Positions 53,629 to 63,388 of a stretch of DNA of 64,000 nucleotides are shown one piece after another. Source of the stretch: Stenotrophomonas sp. SAU14A_NAIMI4_8 (GTDB lineage: Bacteria; Pseudomonadota; Gammaproteobacteria; Xanthomonadales; Xanthomonadaceae); contig NZ_CP025999.1 of assembly GCF_003086695.1 (NCBI RefSeq), positions 180,320 through 244,319 on the forward strand, written 5' to 3'. Under the pieces are notes generated by a model. That model had not been told where the DNA came from and did not search any database. It saw only the letters and a list, made by a program, of their open reading frames with translations. Each line of letters begins with the position of its first letter. Positions within the stretch are counted from its first letter, which is position 1. A program made the translations under genes and the position numbers.

Positions 53629-55626
53629 TCAGTGCCCCATCGCGCGCTGGTTCTGGCGCACCTGTTCCTGCTGCTGATCGTCCTGCTGCTGCAGCACGTT
53701 CGGTGCGCCCTGCACGGCACCGCTGCTCAGGGCCACGCTCTGTTCGCTGGCGGCCTTGGCATCGACCGAGGCGCGCACGGCGGCCGGGTCGCCCATTGCG
53801 CCTTGCACGGCGAACAGGCGCTCACCGTTCATGCTGGGCACCACCGAATCGATGCGCTGCAGACCGGCGGCATGGGCGTCGCGGGTGAGCGTGGCGGCGG
53901 TGGCTTCCAGCGCGTGGCGGTCCTTGAACGTACCCGGCGGCAACTGCTCCAGACCGTGCACGGCCTGGTTGTACATCGGGTTGCGCGGGTGGCGTTCGTC
54001 GTTCAGCAGCGGACGTTCGCGCGCATCGTTGATGGCATCGAGCGTCTTCGGGCCGATGATGCCGTCCACGGCCAGGCCGTTGTCCTTCTGGAACTCACGC
54101 ACGGCCGCTTCGGTGTTGCGGCCGAACTTGCCATCCTCGAACAGCGGCTTGCCGTCGGCGCCCACGTAGCCCAGGTGACCCAGCTGTTCCTGCGCCTTGC
54201 GCACGCCTTCGCTGTGGTCGCCATTGCGGTGGATCTCGCTGCGCGGTGCGCTGGCGGCGGCCTGCGCAGGTGCTTCCTTGCCCTGTTCGTGCTGCTGGGT
54301 CTGGCTGCGGTTTTCCAGCAGGTCGCGCGCCTTGTGCAGCGGGTCGGAGGCGAACAGCTTCCAGTTCGGGTGGTTTTCCACCTGCTTCAGGTAGTCCTCC
54401 ACCGGCATGGTGTGCACGCCCAGCTTGCCGGTGGACTGGCTGATCAGCAGCTTGTCGGTGTTGGGGTCGCGCACCACCATCACGATGTGGTCGATGCCGT
54501 TCCAGTGCTCGTGCTTGGTCTTGGCCGTGTCCAGGCCGATCACCATGCCTTCCTGCAGCGCGCCCGGCTTCAGGATGTCGTCGCGCTGCAGCAGCACGCC
54601 CGAATCCTTGTAGGCCTGCTGCACGATGCCGCCGGAACCGGCGAAGCCCAGCTTGATCTTGTCGGCATCGCCATAGACGGCGTGGCCGGCCTTCTGGTTG
54701 ATCTCGTCCTGGGTCTTGTTCAGCATCGTGCCGACCCAGCCGGAGCAGTCCGCGTAGCCCTGGTCCACGTTCTTGCCGGTGATGCCGTTGCCACGGTAGT
54801 ACTGGCTGGACGCGATGTTGATTGCGTACTTCACATCGTCGTACTTCACGCCGGCATCGTAGGCGGCGGTCAGGGCGATGCCCGGCTTGTCCTGGTTGGC
54901 CGCCGCTGCAGCCGACACGGTGGCGGCGGTGGGCGCCGGCACGGTCTGGGTCGGGCCCGCAGCGGCCTGCACCGGTGCGCTGCGCGCCGGCGCATCGGCG
55001 CTGATGGCGGCGATGTTCTTTTCCGGAATGCTGATGCCGTCGTACTTGCGGTCGTAGTACTGGGCGAAGGTGCTGGCCAGGTCCTTGTCGTTCATCGTGC
55101 GCATTTCCGCGCGGGTGTGGCCGGTCAGCGCTTCGATGTCGCTGCCGATCTGGCCCATGATGCGCGGGCGCATGTTGATCGGTTCGCCATGGCCATCACG
55201 CACCACGCCGAAGGTGCCGGTGGCGATGGCGGTCTGGATGGAGCCGTAACCGGCCGCACCCTGCTGGTGGGCCAGGTACAGGTCCAGGCCGGTGGGCGAT
55301 GCTTCGCCGGACAGGTACGGGTGGCCGGTGCGCGCGTGGCGCTTTTCCATGTCGGCCAGGTTGCGCTGGAACATGTCCGCGGCCGCTTCAGTGTTGCGGG
55401 TCGGGTCGTACTCGTGGCCACTCAGGCCGTACTGGCGCGCCGACGACGGCAGGAACTGGAACAGCCCCTTGGCGTCGGTGCGGCTGTTGTGCGCGCGTTC
55501 GTCGAACTGGCCGCCGGTCTCGATATGGGCAAAGCGCAGGAAGTCTTCGCTGGGAATGCCCTTGCGCTGGGCCACCTGTTCGATGATGTCGAGAACTTCC
55601 TGTCTGCTGTAGTCACGTTGTGCCAT
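53629..55626 (-). CDS. Type IV secretion effector: lysozyme-like/amidase/PG-binding toxin with XVIPCD
   Basis: A 665-residue multidomain protein. Residues of about 1-190 form a lytic-transglycosylase-like domain with catalytic Glu36 in FAHIETGGQF and the AKGLFQFLPSSARQYG block. About 245-430 look like a papain-fold NlpC/CHAP-type peptidase: Cys294 in GYADCSGWVG and His380 in NGIDHIVMVV. About 472-535 is a peptidoglycan-binding domain (EGVRKAQEQLGHLG). Residues 545-665 match the XVIPCD secretion signal of Xanthomonadales T4SS effectors (HPRNPMYNQAVHGLEQL, LFAVQGAM) with a Gln-rich tail. It would lyse competitors' cell wall. GAGGAAAAC precedes the ATG. Confidence 0.88.
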   Translation of the reverse strand: MAQRDYSRQEVLDIIEQVAQRKGIPSEDFLRFAHIETGGQFDERAHNSRTDAKGLFQFLPSSARQYGLSGHEYDPTRNTEAAADMFQRNLADMEKRHARTGHPYLSGEASPTGLDLYLAHQQGAAGYGSIQTAIATGTFGVVRDGHGEPINMRPRIMGQIGSDIEALTGHTRAEMRTMNDKDLASTFAQYYDRKYDGISIPEKNIAAISADAPARSAPVQAAAGPTQTVPAPTAATVSAAAAANQDKPGIALTAAYDAGVKYDDVKYAINIASSQYYRGNGITGKNVDQGYADCSGWVGTMLNKTQDEINQKAGHAVYGDADKIKLGFAGSGGIVQQAYKDSGVLLQRDDILKPGALQEGMVIGLDTAKTKHEHWNGIDHIVMVVRDPNTDKLLISQSTGKLGVHTMPVEDYLKQVENHPNWKLFASDPLHKARDLLENRSQTQQHEQGKEAPAQAAASAPRSEIHRNGDHSEGVRKAQEQLGHLGYVGADGKPLFEDGKFGRNTEAAVREFQKDNGLAVDGIIGPKTLDAINDARERPLLNDERHPRNPMYNQAVHGLEQLPPGTFKDRHALEATAATLTRDAHAAGLQRIDSVVPSMNGERLFAVQGAMGDPAAVRASVDAKAASEQSVALSSGAVQGAPNVLQQQDDQQQEQVRQNQRAMGH

Positions 55627-55730
55627 GACGTTTTCCTCTGGGGTTGATGGAGCGGCCTGTGCCGCGTTACGCCAACCGGACTCATCCGTGAGTCATCAAC
55701 ATGTCGGTCAACAGGTACTGCGTGTAAGGG

Positions 55731-56672
55731 TTACTGCGCGACGTAGGCCTTGCGGGCGGCGTCGTAGTGATAGCGGCGTGCATCGCTGGCGCCCAGTGCA
55801 CGGGTCTGCCCCGGTGCATCGATGGTGGTGCCGGTGGCGGCCACGGTGATGGCCGGCAGATCGCTGCCCGGCACGGCGCTGAAGCTGAGCGTGCCCTGGT
55901 TGCTGATGCACGGCATCACCGCACCGTCGTCGCAGGCAGCCGAATTGTCTTCGCCGGTGTTCACCGTGCCGGCACTGGCCCAGACCTGGCCATCTTCGGA
56001 AGTCTCGTAGTCCGGGTTGAACACCAGGATCTCGTAGCCTTCCACGCTGGTGCCGTTGCTGAAGCTGCGGGTGGGCACGGCCAGCACCAGCTTGCCGGCG
56101 GCGGTGCGGTGTTCGACCGGCTTGCGCTTGCCGTCCACGTCCGGGGCGGTGCCATAGGCGCCGATCGCACCGATCCACGGCTCCACGCCCTTCAACACCC
56201 AGGGGCGGTCGGGCTTGTCACCGCTCAGGGTGAAGGTGGCTTCGGACAGGGTGACACGGCTTTCCGGGCCCACGTCGTCTTCGCCGGGCTTGCCGAACTT
56301 CTGCGGCGTGTTCCAGGCAAAGCCGGTGTAGTAACGGGTGCCGGCCACTTCGTAGCTGTGGCCGAACCAGAAGGTCGCCACGGCGCCATTGGCCACTTCG
56401 TAGGAGACGGCGCCGTCGCCATCCACCTGGTAGATGAAGTACAGCACGCTGCCGGCATCGGGCGGGGTGGCAACCGCGGCGGGGGTCGCAGCGGCGGTGG
56501 CGGAGTTCTGCATGGGGGCAACTTCCTGTCGTGGCGCGGCGGCGCCCTGGGGTGACGCGGTCGAGGTCGAGGGAGTGCAGGCGCTGGCCAGCAGCGAAAC
56601 GGCCAGGCCAGCCAACGCCATGCGCAATCGCGGGCGGGCGGCAGCCGGGACGTAACGGGGGGAATGGGTCAT
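55731..56672 (-). CDS. Lipoprotein, probable immunity protein for the adjacent effector
   Basis: A 313-residue lipoprotein: lipobox LLASAC (Cys near residue 32), then a Ser/Thr/Ala/Pro linker and a soluble domain with SVLYFIYQVDGDGAVSYEV, RYYTGFAWNTPQKFG and CDDGAVMPC. It lies 104 bp upstream of the effector in the same orientation, the usual place and cellular site (periplasm) for X-Tfi immunity proteins of T4SS effectors, which act by blocking the cognate cell-wall hydrolase. No family name is assigned. GGAGAGG precedes the ATG at 56672, favouring it over 56684. Confidence 0.7.
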   Translation of the reverse strand: MTHSPRYVPAAARPRLRMALAGLAVSLLASACTPSTSTASPQGAAAPRQEVAPMQNSATAAATPAAVATPPDAGSVLYFIYQVDGDGAVSYEVANGAVATFWFGHSYEVAGTRYYTGFAWNTPQKFGKPGEDDVGPESRVTLSEATFTLSGDKPDRPWVLKGVEPWIGAIGAYGTAPDVDGKRKPVEHRTAAGKLVLAVPTRSFSNGTSVEGYEILVFNPDYETSEDGQVWASAGTVNTGEDNSAACDDGAVMPCISNQGTLSFSAVPGSDLPAITVAATGTTIDAPGQTRALGASDARRYHYDAARKAYVAQ

Positions 56673-56872
56673 GCGCCTCTCCATGGTGTGCGGGCGTCGG
56701 GCCGGATGGCCAACGCAGAATGCGCGCCGCCCGCAGTCGGGCAGCGTGGTGATGGGCCGGTCGATTCCTTCGACCTCGCATGGGAGAGCCCATCGGCGCG
56801 GATCATGGCACAGCCGTGGCGTCGATCACAGTGTCAGCACCGGGCGGCCACCGTGAAACCGTGAAGCAGTTC

Positions 56873-57511
56873 TCAGATTTTGCCGTCGCGCAGGTAGTCG
56901 AACAGCTCGGCGTCGCCCTTCAGCCCCAGCTTCAGCATGGCATCGCCTTTCTGCCGGCTGATGGTGCTGACGCTCTTGTGCAGCTGCAGCGAGATCTCCT
57001 TCACGGTCATGCCGGTGCCGAGCAGGCGCAGCACTTCCACTTCGCGCGGTGACAGCGGCTTGCCGTCGCCTTCGCGCATGCGCCAGCTGCCGGCCTCTTC
57101 CACGCGCTCGCGCAGGCTGCGGCTGATGTAGGACTGGCCGCGGTAGACCGCCTGGATCGCCTGTGGCAGTTCTTCCATGGACGAGCTCTTGTCCACCAGG
57201 CCGAGCACGCCGCTGTCCAGCACCATGCGCAGGATGGCCAGGTTGTTGGACACGCTGAGCAGCAGCACCGGCAGATCGGGATAGCGGCGGCGGATCATGC
57301 CGATCATCGCGAAGCCGTCGGCCTGGGCGCTGCCGGGCATGGAATAGTCGGTGACCAGCAGGTCGCAGGGCTGGTTGGCCAGCAGTGCGATCAGGGCCTG
57401 GGCATTGTCGGCTTCGCCAACCACCCGGCCCACGCCACTGGATTCGATGACCGCGCGGGTTCCGATGCGGACCACGGGGTGATCGTCTGCGATGATGATG
57501 CGCAAGGTCAT
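56873..57511 (-). CDS. LuxR/NarL-family response regulator (RcsB/EvgA-like)
   Basis: A 212-residue two-component regulator. The receiver has the acidic pair IIADDHPVVR and phospho-acceptor Asp in LVTDYSMPGS near residue 56, with Lys in GLVDKSSS. The C-terminal HTH (KPLSPREVEVLRLLGTGMTV, EISLQLHKSVSTISRQKGDA) is NarL/RcsB-like. It is divergent from the BvgS-type hybrid kinase at 57587 with a 75-bp gap, so the two probably form one phosphorelay. It ends 201 bp upstream of the immunity gene on the same strand. Confidence 0.9.
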   Translation of the reverse strand: MTLRIIIADDHPVVRIGTRAVIESSGVGRVVGEADNAQALIALLANQPCDLLVTDYSMPGSAQADGFAMIGMIRRRYPDLPVLLLSVSNNLAILRMVLDSGVLGLVDKSSSMEELPQAIQAVYRGQSYISRSLRERVEEAGSWRMREGDGKPLSPREVEVLRLLGTGMTVKEISLQLHKSVSTISRQKGDAMLKLGLKGDAELFDYLRDGKI

Positions 57512-57586
57512 GCTCTAGTATGGCCTTCGGGCAGTGCCGGCCGCGAGCAGCGCGGTACCCGGCGGGTTCAAGGGAGATCGTCGCAG

Positions 57587-60500
57587 ATGCGGAACGGCGC
57601 TGTTCGTGGATGGGTCCTGTTGCTGGGCTTGCTGGGCCTGTCGCTGCTGGCCCAGGCCGAGCCCGGACCCTTGCCGCTCACCCCGTTGCAGCGCCAGTTC
57701 CTGGCCGCGCATCCGGTGGTGGTTGTCGGCCAGTATGACAGCGGCTGGCCGCCCTACGAGTTCCTGCAGGATGACCGGCCGGCCGGGCTGGGGCCAGATT
57801 ACCTGTCGCTTCTGACCCGTCAACTGGGCAGCAAACTGGAGTTCCGTCGCTACCCGGACTGGAATGCGGTGCTGGACGCGGCGTGCCGTGGCGAGATCGA
57901 TGTGGTGATGAACATCGCCCTGAGCGCCGAGCGCACCCGTTGCATGGTCTACACCCGCGCCTACGCCGAAGCGCCGCTGGCGATGGTGGGCCGACCGGGT
58001 GACCTGCGCGCGTCCGAGGCGCCGGATCTGGACGGGCTGCGGGTGGTGATCGAGCAGGATTTCATGACCGCGCCGCAGGTGCGTGCCCGCTTCCCGCGTG
58101 CCCGACAGCTTGTCGCAAACAACACGCAAGCCGCGTTGGAAATGGTCAGAGACGACAAAGCTGACGTGTTCATCGGCAATGCCTATGTCGCCACCGAGCT
58201 GATCGCCCAGGAAAAACTGCAGGGTGTGGTGCTGCTGCGGCCCAGCGATCTACCGCCCGAGCGGCTGCATTTCGGTGTGCCCAACGGCAAGCAGCCGCTG
58301 GCCGAAGCGCTGGACCTGGCGCTGGCGGCCAGCAGCGCCTCGCAGCAGGAGGCGCTGGTACAGCGCTGGCTGCCGCCGCTGCAGTGGTCGGCATCGGCCC
58401 AGCTGGCCCTCAGCCAGGCCGAAAAGCGCGTGCTGCAGGAGCCGCTGAAGATCGGCTTCCCGCCCAATGCGGCGCCGCTGTCCTTCGCCGACGCGGGCGG
58501 CCAGCCCACGGGCCTGGCCGCCGAATACCTGCGCCTGCTGGTGAAGGCCGGCGCCAACCTGCAGATCGAACCCAGCCACGACTGGTTCGAGGTGCGGGCC
58601 AAGGCCAAGCGCGGCGATGTGCAGGCAGTGATGGGCATTCCGCTGGATTCGCAGTACCTGGGGCCCGACTGGGTGTTCAGCCAGCCCTTCATCAGCGTGC
58701 CCAATGTGATCGTGACCGCGCAGGGCAGCCCGGTGCTGCTGGGGCTGGCCGACCTGCAGGGCAAGCGCGTGCTGCTGTCCGACCCCGAGCGCGTGCGCGG
58801 CTATGTGCTGCAGCAGGCGCCGCAGGCCCGCATCATTCCCGCGCGCAGTGCCGAACAGGCGCTGCAGCGGCTGCTGGACGGTGATGCCGATGCGTACGTG
58901 GGCAACCTGGCACTGGTCGACCACATGCTGCGCGAGCGCTTCCCCGGCCGCCTGCAGATTGCCGCACCGGCAGGCTTCAACGACCAGTTGGCGCTTGCGG
59001 TGAACCACCGCCATGCCGCCCTGGCCACCACCTTCGACCGCCTGCTGCTGCAGATGACCCCGCGCGAACGCGAATCGCTGCGTGGCGACTGGCTGGCCGT
59101 GGAATACCGCCAGGGCGTGCACTGGGGCGGGCTGCTGCGCTGGATCATTCCGCTGCTGCTGGTGCTGCTGACCGCGGCCACCGTGCATGGCCTGGGCCAC
59201 TGGCGCCTGCGCCGTGAAGTGGCCGGGCGCCGCCACGTGGAGCAGCGCCTGGCCGAGGTGACCGACAACCTGCCGGCAATCGTCTACCAGGCCCGCCGCG
59301 CGGCCGACGGCACGCTCACCTTCCCGTTCATTGCCGGCGATGTGCAGGCGCTGTTCGGCATTACGCGGCAGCAGGCGATGGAGGAGACCGGGGCGTTGCT
59401 GGGCCGAATCGCGCCCGATGATCGCGCCGTGATCCTGCAGGCCACCGCGCAGGCCGCGCGTCACTTCGCTGCACTGTCGTTCGAGTTCCGCGTGCTGACC
59501 GAAGATGACAGTCAGCGCTGGGTACGCAGCCAGGCCCATCCGTATGCCGCCGAGGCCGGTGCGGTGACCTGGAGCGGCTACTGGGTGGATGTGAGCGAGG
59601 CGCGCGCGCAGGCCGATGCGCTGGCCGCGGCCAAGGTGGAAGCCGAGCAGGCGGCCGACGCCAAGTCGCGCTTCCTGGCCACGATGAGCCACGAGATCCG
59701 CACGCCCATGAGCGGCGTGCTGGGCATGCTGGAAGTGCTGTCCCATTCGCCGCTGGACCAGGAACAGCAGCGCATCATCACCGTGATCGAGGATTCGGCG
59801 CAGATGCTGCGGCAGATCCTGGACGACATCCTGGATTATTCGCGCATGGAAGCGGGCGCGCTGCGCCTGGCGCCGGTGCCGATGCCGCTGCGCCCGCTGC
59901 TGGACAGCGTGTGCCGGTTGCTTTCGCCGCAGGCCACGGCACGGGGCCTGGAGCTGCAGGTGGACATCGACCCGCGCCTGGCCCAGGCACACGAAGTCGA
60001 TGGCGTGCGCCTGCGGCAGATCGTCTTCAACCTGCTCAGCAACGCGATCAAGTTCACCAACGAGGGCCATGTGCGCCTGCAGGTGGATGTGCTGGGTGCC
60101 ACCGCCGAGGATGGCAGCCAGCCGCTGCGACTGACCGTGTCCGATACCGGCATCGGCATTGCCGAGGACCAGATTCCGCACCTGTTCGCGCCCTTCACCC
60201 AGGCCGGTGCCTACATCCAGCGCGAGCATGGCGGCACCGGGCTGGGGTTGAGCATCTGCCGGCGCCTGGTGCACAAGATGGGCGGTGAGCTGAGCCTGCA
60301 CAGTGTGCTGGGCGAAGGCACGCGGGTGGACGTGGAGGTGGCGCTGGTGGAGGCGCGCGCCGAAGACGTGGCCGCGTTGTTGGCCGAGCAGGAACAGACC
60401 GCGCTGCTGCCGCCGGCATTGCGGGCGGCGCGCGTGCTGGTGGTGGAAGACCACCCGACCAACCAGGCGATGATGGCCTGGCGCCTGCAGCAGCTGGGCG

Positions 60501-61198
60501 TGCCGCATGTGCTGGTCGACGACGGGCGGCAGGCCCTGGATCGGCTGGCGAAGGAACCGTTCGATCTGGTGATCACCGACTGCCGCATGCCGGTGATGGA
60601 TGGCTTCGCCTTCGCCCGCCTGCTGCGCGAGCGTGAGAGCCGCAACGGCCAGCCGCGGCTGCCGGTGCTGGCGCTGACCGCCAGCGTGCTGGACGACGAC
60701 GCACGGCGTTGCCGCGAGGCGGGCATGGACGATGTGCTGGCCAAGCCGTTGTCGCTGGCCACGCTGCGCCAGGCCTTGCTGCGCTGGCTGCCACAGGCGG
60801 CCGGGCTGGATGCGGCCGAGCTGGCCGCCGCCACCCATGCGCCGGGTGAGCTGGTGGATGCAACGCTGGCACTGCCGGATCTGGCGGCGCTGCAACAGCG
60901 CTTCGGTTCGCTGCAGGTGGCTACCCAGTTGCGCGACAGCCTGCTGGCCGCCACGACCCGCGACATGGCCGATCTGCACGCCGCGCTGCGCGACGGCGAC
61001 CGCGCCCAGCTGGTGCAGCACCTGCACCGCATGGCCGGTGCGCTGGGCGCGGTGGGCGCGCAGGGCCTGGCCGCCCGCGCCGGCGCCCTGGAAGAGCAAC
61101 TGCAGCAGGGCGACGAGGCGGCCATGGGGCCGTTGCTGCAGCAGGTGAGCGAGTTCATGGCCCTGCTGCAACAGCAGTTGCAGCGGCTGGCTCAGTGA
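57587..61198 (+). CDS. BvgS/EvgS-type hybrid sensor histidine kinase
   Basis: A 1203-residue phosphorelay sensor. After a signal peptide (VLLLGLLGLSLLAQAEP) come two periplasmic SBP_bac_3 (venus-flytrap) domains (about 45-270 and 280-510), one membrane helix (about 519-541, LLRWIIPLLLVLLTAATVHG), a PAS domain, HisKA with phospho-His702 in ATMSHEIRTPMSG, HATPase (FNLLSNAIKFTNEG, GTGLGLSIC), a receiver with Asp998 in ITDCRMPVMDG, and a C-terminal Hpt with His1147 in LHRMAGALG. All four relay residues are present. The partner is probably the divergent regulator. The ligand of the flytrap domains is unknown. Confidence 0.92.
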   Translation: MRNGAVRGWVLLLGLLGLSLLAQAEPGPLPLTPLQRQFLAAHPVVVVGQYDSGWPPYEFLQDDRPAGLGPDYLSLLTRQLGSKLEFRRYPDWNAVLDAACRGEIDVVMNIALSAERTRCMVYTRAYAEAPLAMVGRPGDLRASEAPDLDGLRVVIEQDFMTAPQVRARFPRARQLVANNTQAALEMVRDDKADVFIGNAYVATELIAQEKLQGVVLLRPSDLPPERLHFGVPNGKQPLAEALDLALAASSASQQEALVQRWLPPLQWSASAQLALSQAEKRVLQEPLKIGFPPNAAPLSFADAGGQPTGLAAEYLRLLVKAGANLQIEPSHDWFEVRAKAKRGDVQAVMGIPLDSQYLGPDWVFSQPFISVPNVIVTAQGSPVLLGLADLQGKRVLLSDPERVRGYVLQQAPQARIIPARSAEQALQRLLDGDADAYVGNLALVDHMLRERFPGRLQIAAPAGFNDQLALAVNHRHAALATTFDRLLLQMTPRERESLRGDWLAVEYRQGVHWGGLLRWIIPLLLVLLTAATVHGLGHWRLRREVAGRRHVEQRLAEVTDNLPAIVYQARRAADGTLTFPFIAGDVQALFGITRQQAMEETGALLGRIAPDDRAVILQATAQAARHFAALSFEFRVLTEDDSQRWVRSQAHPYAAEAGAVTWSGYWVDVSEARAQADALAAAKVEAEQAADAKSRFLATMSHEIRTPMSGVLGMLEVLSHSPLDQEQQRIITVIEDSAQMLRQILDDILDYSRMEAGALRLAPVPMPLRPLLDSVCRLLSPQATARGLELQVDIDPRLAQAHEVDGVRLRQIVFNLLSNAIKFTNEGHVRLQVDVLGATAEDGSQPLRLTVSDTGIGIAEDQIPHLFAPFTQAGAYIQREHGGTGLGLSICRRLVHKMGGELSLHSVLGEGTRVDVEVALVEARAEDVAALLAEQEQTALLPPALRAARVLVVEDHPTNQAMMAWRLQQLGVPHVLVDDGRQALDRLAKEPFDLVITDCRMPVMDGFAFARLLRERESRNGQPRLPVLALTASVLDDDARRCREAGMDDVLAKPLSLATLRQALLRWLPQAAGLDAAELAAATHAPGELVDATLALPDLAALQQRFGSLQVATQLRDSLLAATTRDMADLHAALRDGDRAQLVQHLHRMAGALGAVGAQGLAARAGALEEQLQQGDEAAMGPLLQQVSEFMALLQQQLQRLAQ

Positions 61199-61239
61199 AC
61201 GCTGTGCACCTACCGAGCGTGCTCCTGGTGGGCATGCTC

Positions 61240-61638
61240 CTACTGGGCATGCTCCTGCAGGTAGGCGATCACCAGGGCGCGCCGTTCCGCGCTGGGGAAC
61301 GCGTTGTACATGCGCGTGCCGGGCACCATGTGGCTGGGTGACTGCAGGAAGGTGTCCAGGGTCTGCGCGCTCCACACGAAATCGGCGCGGCGCATGGCGT
61401 CGGAATAGCCGTAGTCGGGCAGGCTGCCGGCACGTCGGCCGAGCACCCCGTGCAGGTTGGGACCGAAGCGATGGATGCCGCCGGCCTTCACCGTGTGGCA
61501 GCCGGCGCACAGTTCAAACGCGCGCTGCATGGCCTGCTGGCGTGCCTGTTCGGGACTGGCCGGTGCGGCTGGCGGGCGCTGGCAGGCGGTGGCCGCCAGG
61601 GCCACGGCGAATACAACAGGTAGAGCGAGCGCGCGCAT
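61240..61638 (-). CDS. Cytochrome c lipoprotein
   Basis: A 132-residue monohaem cytochrome c with a lipoprotein signal (ATACQ, Cys near residue 19), the haem motif CAGCH near residue 45 and an axial Met in VPGTRMYNAFP. Layout (RFGPNLHGVLGRRAG) is of the class I c-type found in short soluble or membrane-tethered cytochromes. It lies 64 bp downstream of the ETF-ubiquinone oxidoreductase gene on the same strand. The ATG at 61638 is preferred; the frame is open further upstream. Confidence 0.85.
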   Translation of the reverse strand: MRALALPVVFAVALAATACQRPPAAPASPEQARQQAMQRAFELCAGCHTVKAGGIHRFGPNLHGVLGRRAGSLPDYGYSDAMRRADFVWSAQTLDTFLQSPSHMVPGTRMYNAFPSAERRALVIAYLQEHAQ

Positions 61639-61702
61639 GGGCCGGCAGCATACCGGCCCGAGCGTGGACGCGGGCTGCGACACGCCGTCGCAGCCCGGTG
61701 AC

Positions 61703-63379
61703 TTACATGCCCGAGTAGTTGGGGCCGCCACCGCCCTGCGGAGTCACCCAGACGATGTTCTGGGTCGGGTCCTTGATGTCGCAGGTCTTGCAGTGCACGC
61801 AGTTCTGCGCGTTGATCTGCAGCCGCGCGTTGTCGGCTTCGCCAACGAACTCGTACACACCGGCCGGGCAGTAGCGCGCCTCCGGGCCGGCGTACTCGGC
61901 CAGGTTCACCTTCACCGGAATGCTGGCGTCCTTCAGGGTCAGGTGGCTGGGCTGGTTTTCGTCGTGGTTGGTGCTGCTCAGGAACACCGAGCTGAGACGG
62001 TCGAAGGTGAGCACGCCGTCGGGCTTGGGATAGGCAATGCGGGTGTGCTTGGACGCCGGTTCCAGGCAGGCATGGTCCGGGGTGCTGTGGCGCAGGGTCC
62101 ACGGCGGGTTGCGCACGCCCAGCTTGGGCAGCAGCCACTGTTCCACGCCGGTCATCAGGGTGGCCACGGTCTGGCCCTTCTTGAACCACTGCTTGAAGTT
62201 CTTGGCCTGCTGCAGTTCGGTGAACAGCCAGCTGGCTTCGAACGCCTGCGGGTAGGCGCTCAGTTCGTCGTGCTGGCGGTCGGCCACCAGCGCATCGAAG
62301 GCGGCGTCAGCGCACAGCATGCCGGTCTTGATGGCCGCGTGGCTGCCCTTGATGCGGCTGACGTTGAGGTAGCCGGCCTCGCAGCCGACCAGCGCGCCGC
62401 CGGGGAACACCGTCTTCGGCAGCGACATCAGGCCACCGGCGGTAATGGCGCGCGCGCCGTAGCCGATGCGGGTGCCGCCTTCCAAGTGCTTGCGGATCTG
62501 CGGGTGGGTCTTGAAGCGCTGGAACTCTTCGAACGGGCTCAGCCACGGGTTCTTGTAATCCAGGCCCACCACGTAGCCCACCGCCACCTTGCCGCCGTCG
62601 GCGTGGTACAGGAAGGCGCCGCCATAGGTGTCGTTGTCCAGCGGCCAGCCGGCGGCGTGCACCACCAGGCCCGGCTCATGCTTGGCCGGGTCGATCTGCC
62701 ACAGTTCCTTGATTCCGATGCCGTAGGCCTGCGGGTCCTTGCCTTCATCCAGCTTGTAACGGGCGATCAGCTGGCGGCCGAGGTGGCCGCGCGCACCTTC
62801 GCCGAAGATCGTGTACTTGGCATGCAGGGCCATGCCGCGTTCGAAGGCCGGACCGATGCTGCCGTCCTTTTCGATGCCCATGTCGCCGGTAGCCACGCCG
62901 ACCACTTCACCGTTGTCGCCGTACAGCACCTCGGCGGCGGCGAAGCCGGGGAAGATCGCCACTTCCAGCGCCTCGGCCTGCTGCGCCAGCCAGCGGGTCA
63001 CCTCGCCCAGGCTGATGATGTAGTTGCCTTCGTTGTGGAAGCATTCGGGCAGCAGCGCGTTGGGCGTGCTGCGCGAACCGGTCTCGCTGAGGAACAGGAA
63101 CTCATCACGGGTGACCTTCTGCTTCAGCGGCGCGCCGCGTTCGGCCCAGTCCGGGAACAGTTCGGTCAGTGCCCGCGGGTCCATCACCGCACCGGACAGC
63201 ACATGCGCGCCGGGCTCGGAGCCCTTTTCCAGCACGCACACCGACAGTTCACGGCCGGCTTCGATCGCGCGCTGGCGCAGGCGGATGGCGGTGGCCAGGC
63301 CGGCAGGACCGGCGCCGACGATCACCACGTCGAATTCCATTACTTCACGCGGGGGCAGGGCGTTGGCTTCAGCGCTCAT
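61703..63379 (-). CDS. Electron-transfer flavoprotein-ubiquinone oxidoreductase
   Basis: ETF-QO of 558 residues: membrane-associated flavoprotein that passes electrons from ETF to ubiquinone. The FAD motif VVIVGAGPAGLATAIRL is near residue 18; VLEKGSEPGAHVLSGAV, GEGARGHLG, PGGALVGCEAGYLNVSRIKG follow; the C-terminal [4Fe-4S] cluster is bound by CPAGVYEF and NCVHCKTCDIKDP. A second ATG nine bases upstream (63388) is possible. Divergent from glutaryl-CoA dehydrogenase, one of the enzymes that feed ETF. Confidence 0.95.
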   Translation of the reverse strand: MSAEANALPPREVMEFDVVIVGAGPAGLATAIRLRQRAIEAGRELSVCVLEKGSEPGAHVLSGAVMDPRALTELFPDWAERGAPLKQKVTRDEFLFLSETGSRSTPNALLPECFHNEGNYIISLGEVTRWLAQQAEALEVAIFPGFAAAEVLYGDNGEVVGVATGDMGIEKDGSIGPAFERGMALHAKYTIFGEGARGHLGRQLIARYKLDEGKDPQAYGIGIKELWQIDPAKHEPGLVVHAAGWPLDNDTYGGAFLYHADGGKVAVGYVVGLDYKNPWLSPFEEFQRFKTHPQIRKHLEGGTRIGYGARAITAGGLMSLPKTVFPGGALVGCEAGYLNVSRIKGSHAAIKTGMLCADAAFDALVADRQHDELSAYPQAFEASWLFTELQQAKNFKQWFKKGQTVATLMTGVEQWLLPKLGVRNPPWTLRHSTPDHACLEPASKHTRIAYPKPDGVLTFDRLSSVFLSSTNHDENQPSHLTLKDASIPVKVNLAEYAGPEARYCPAGVYEFVGEADNARLQINAQNCVHCKTCDIKDPTQNIVWVTPQGGGGPNYSGM

Positions 63380-63388
63380 CGAATGCAT

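Noticed and set aside
58250..61510. A 1086-codon minus-strand frame opposite the hybrid kinase
   Set aside because: It is antisense to a gene with all kinase, receiver and Hpt motifs intact; no motif of its own.
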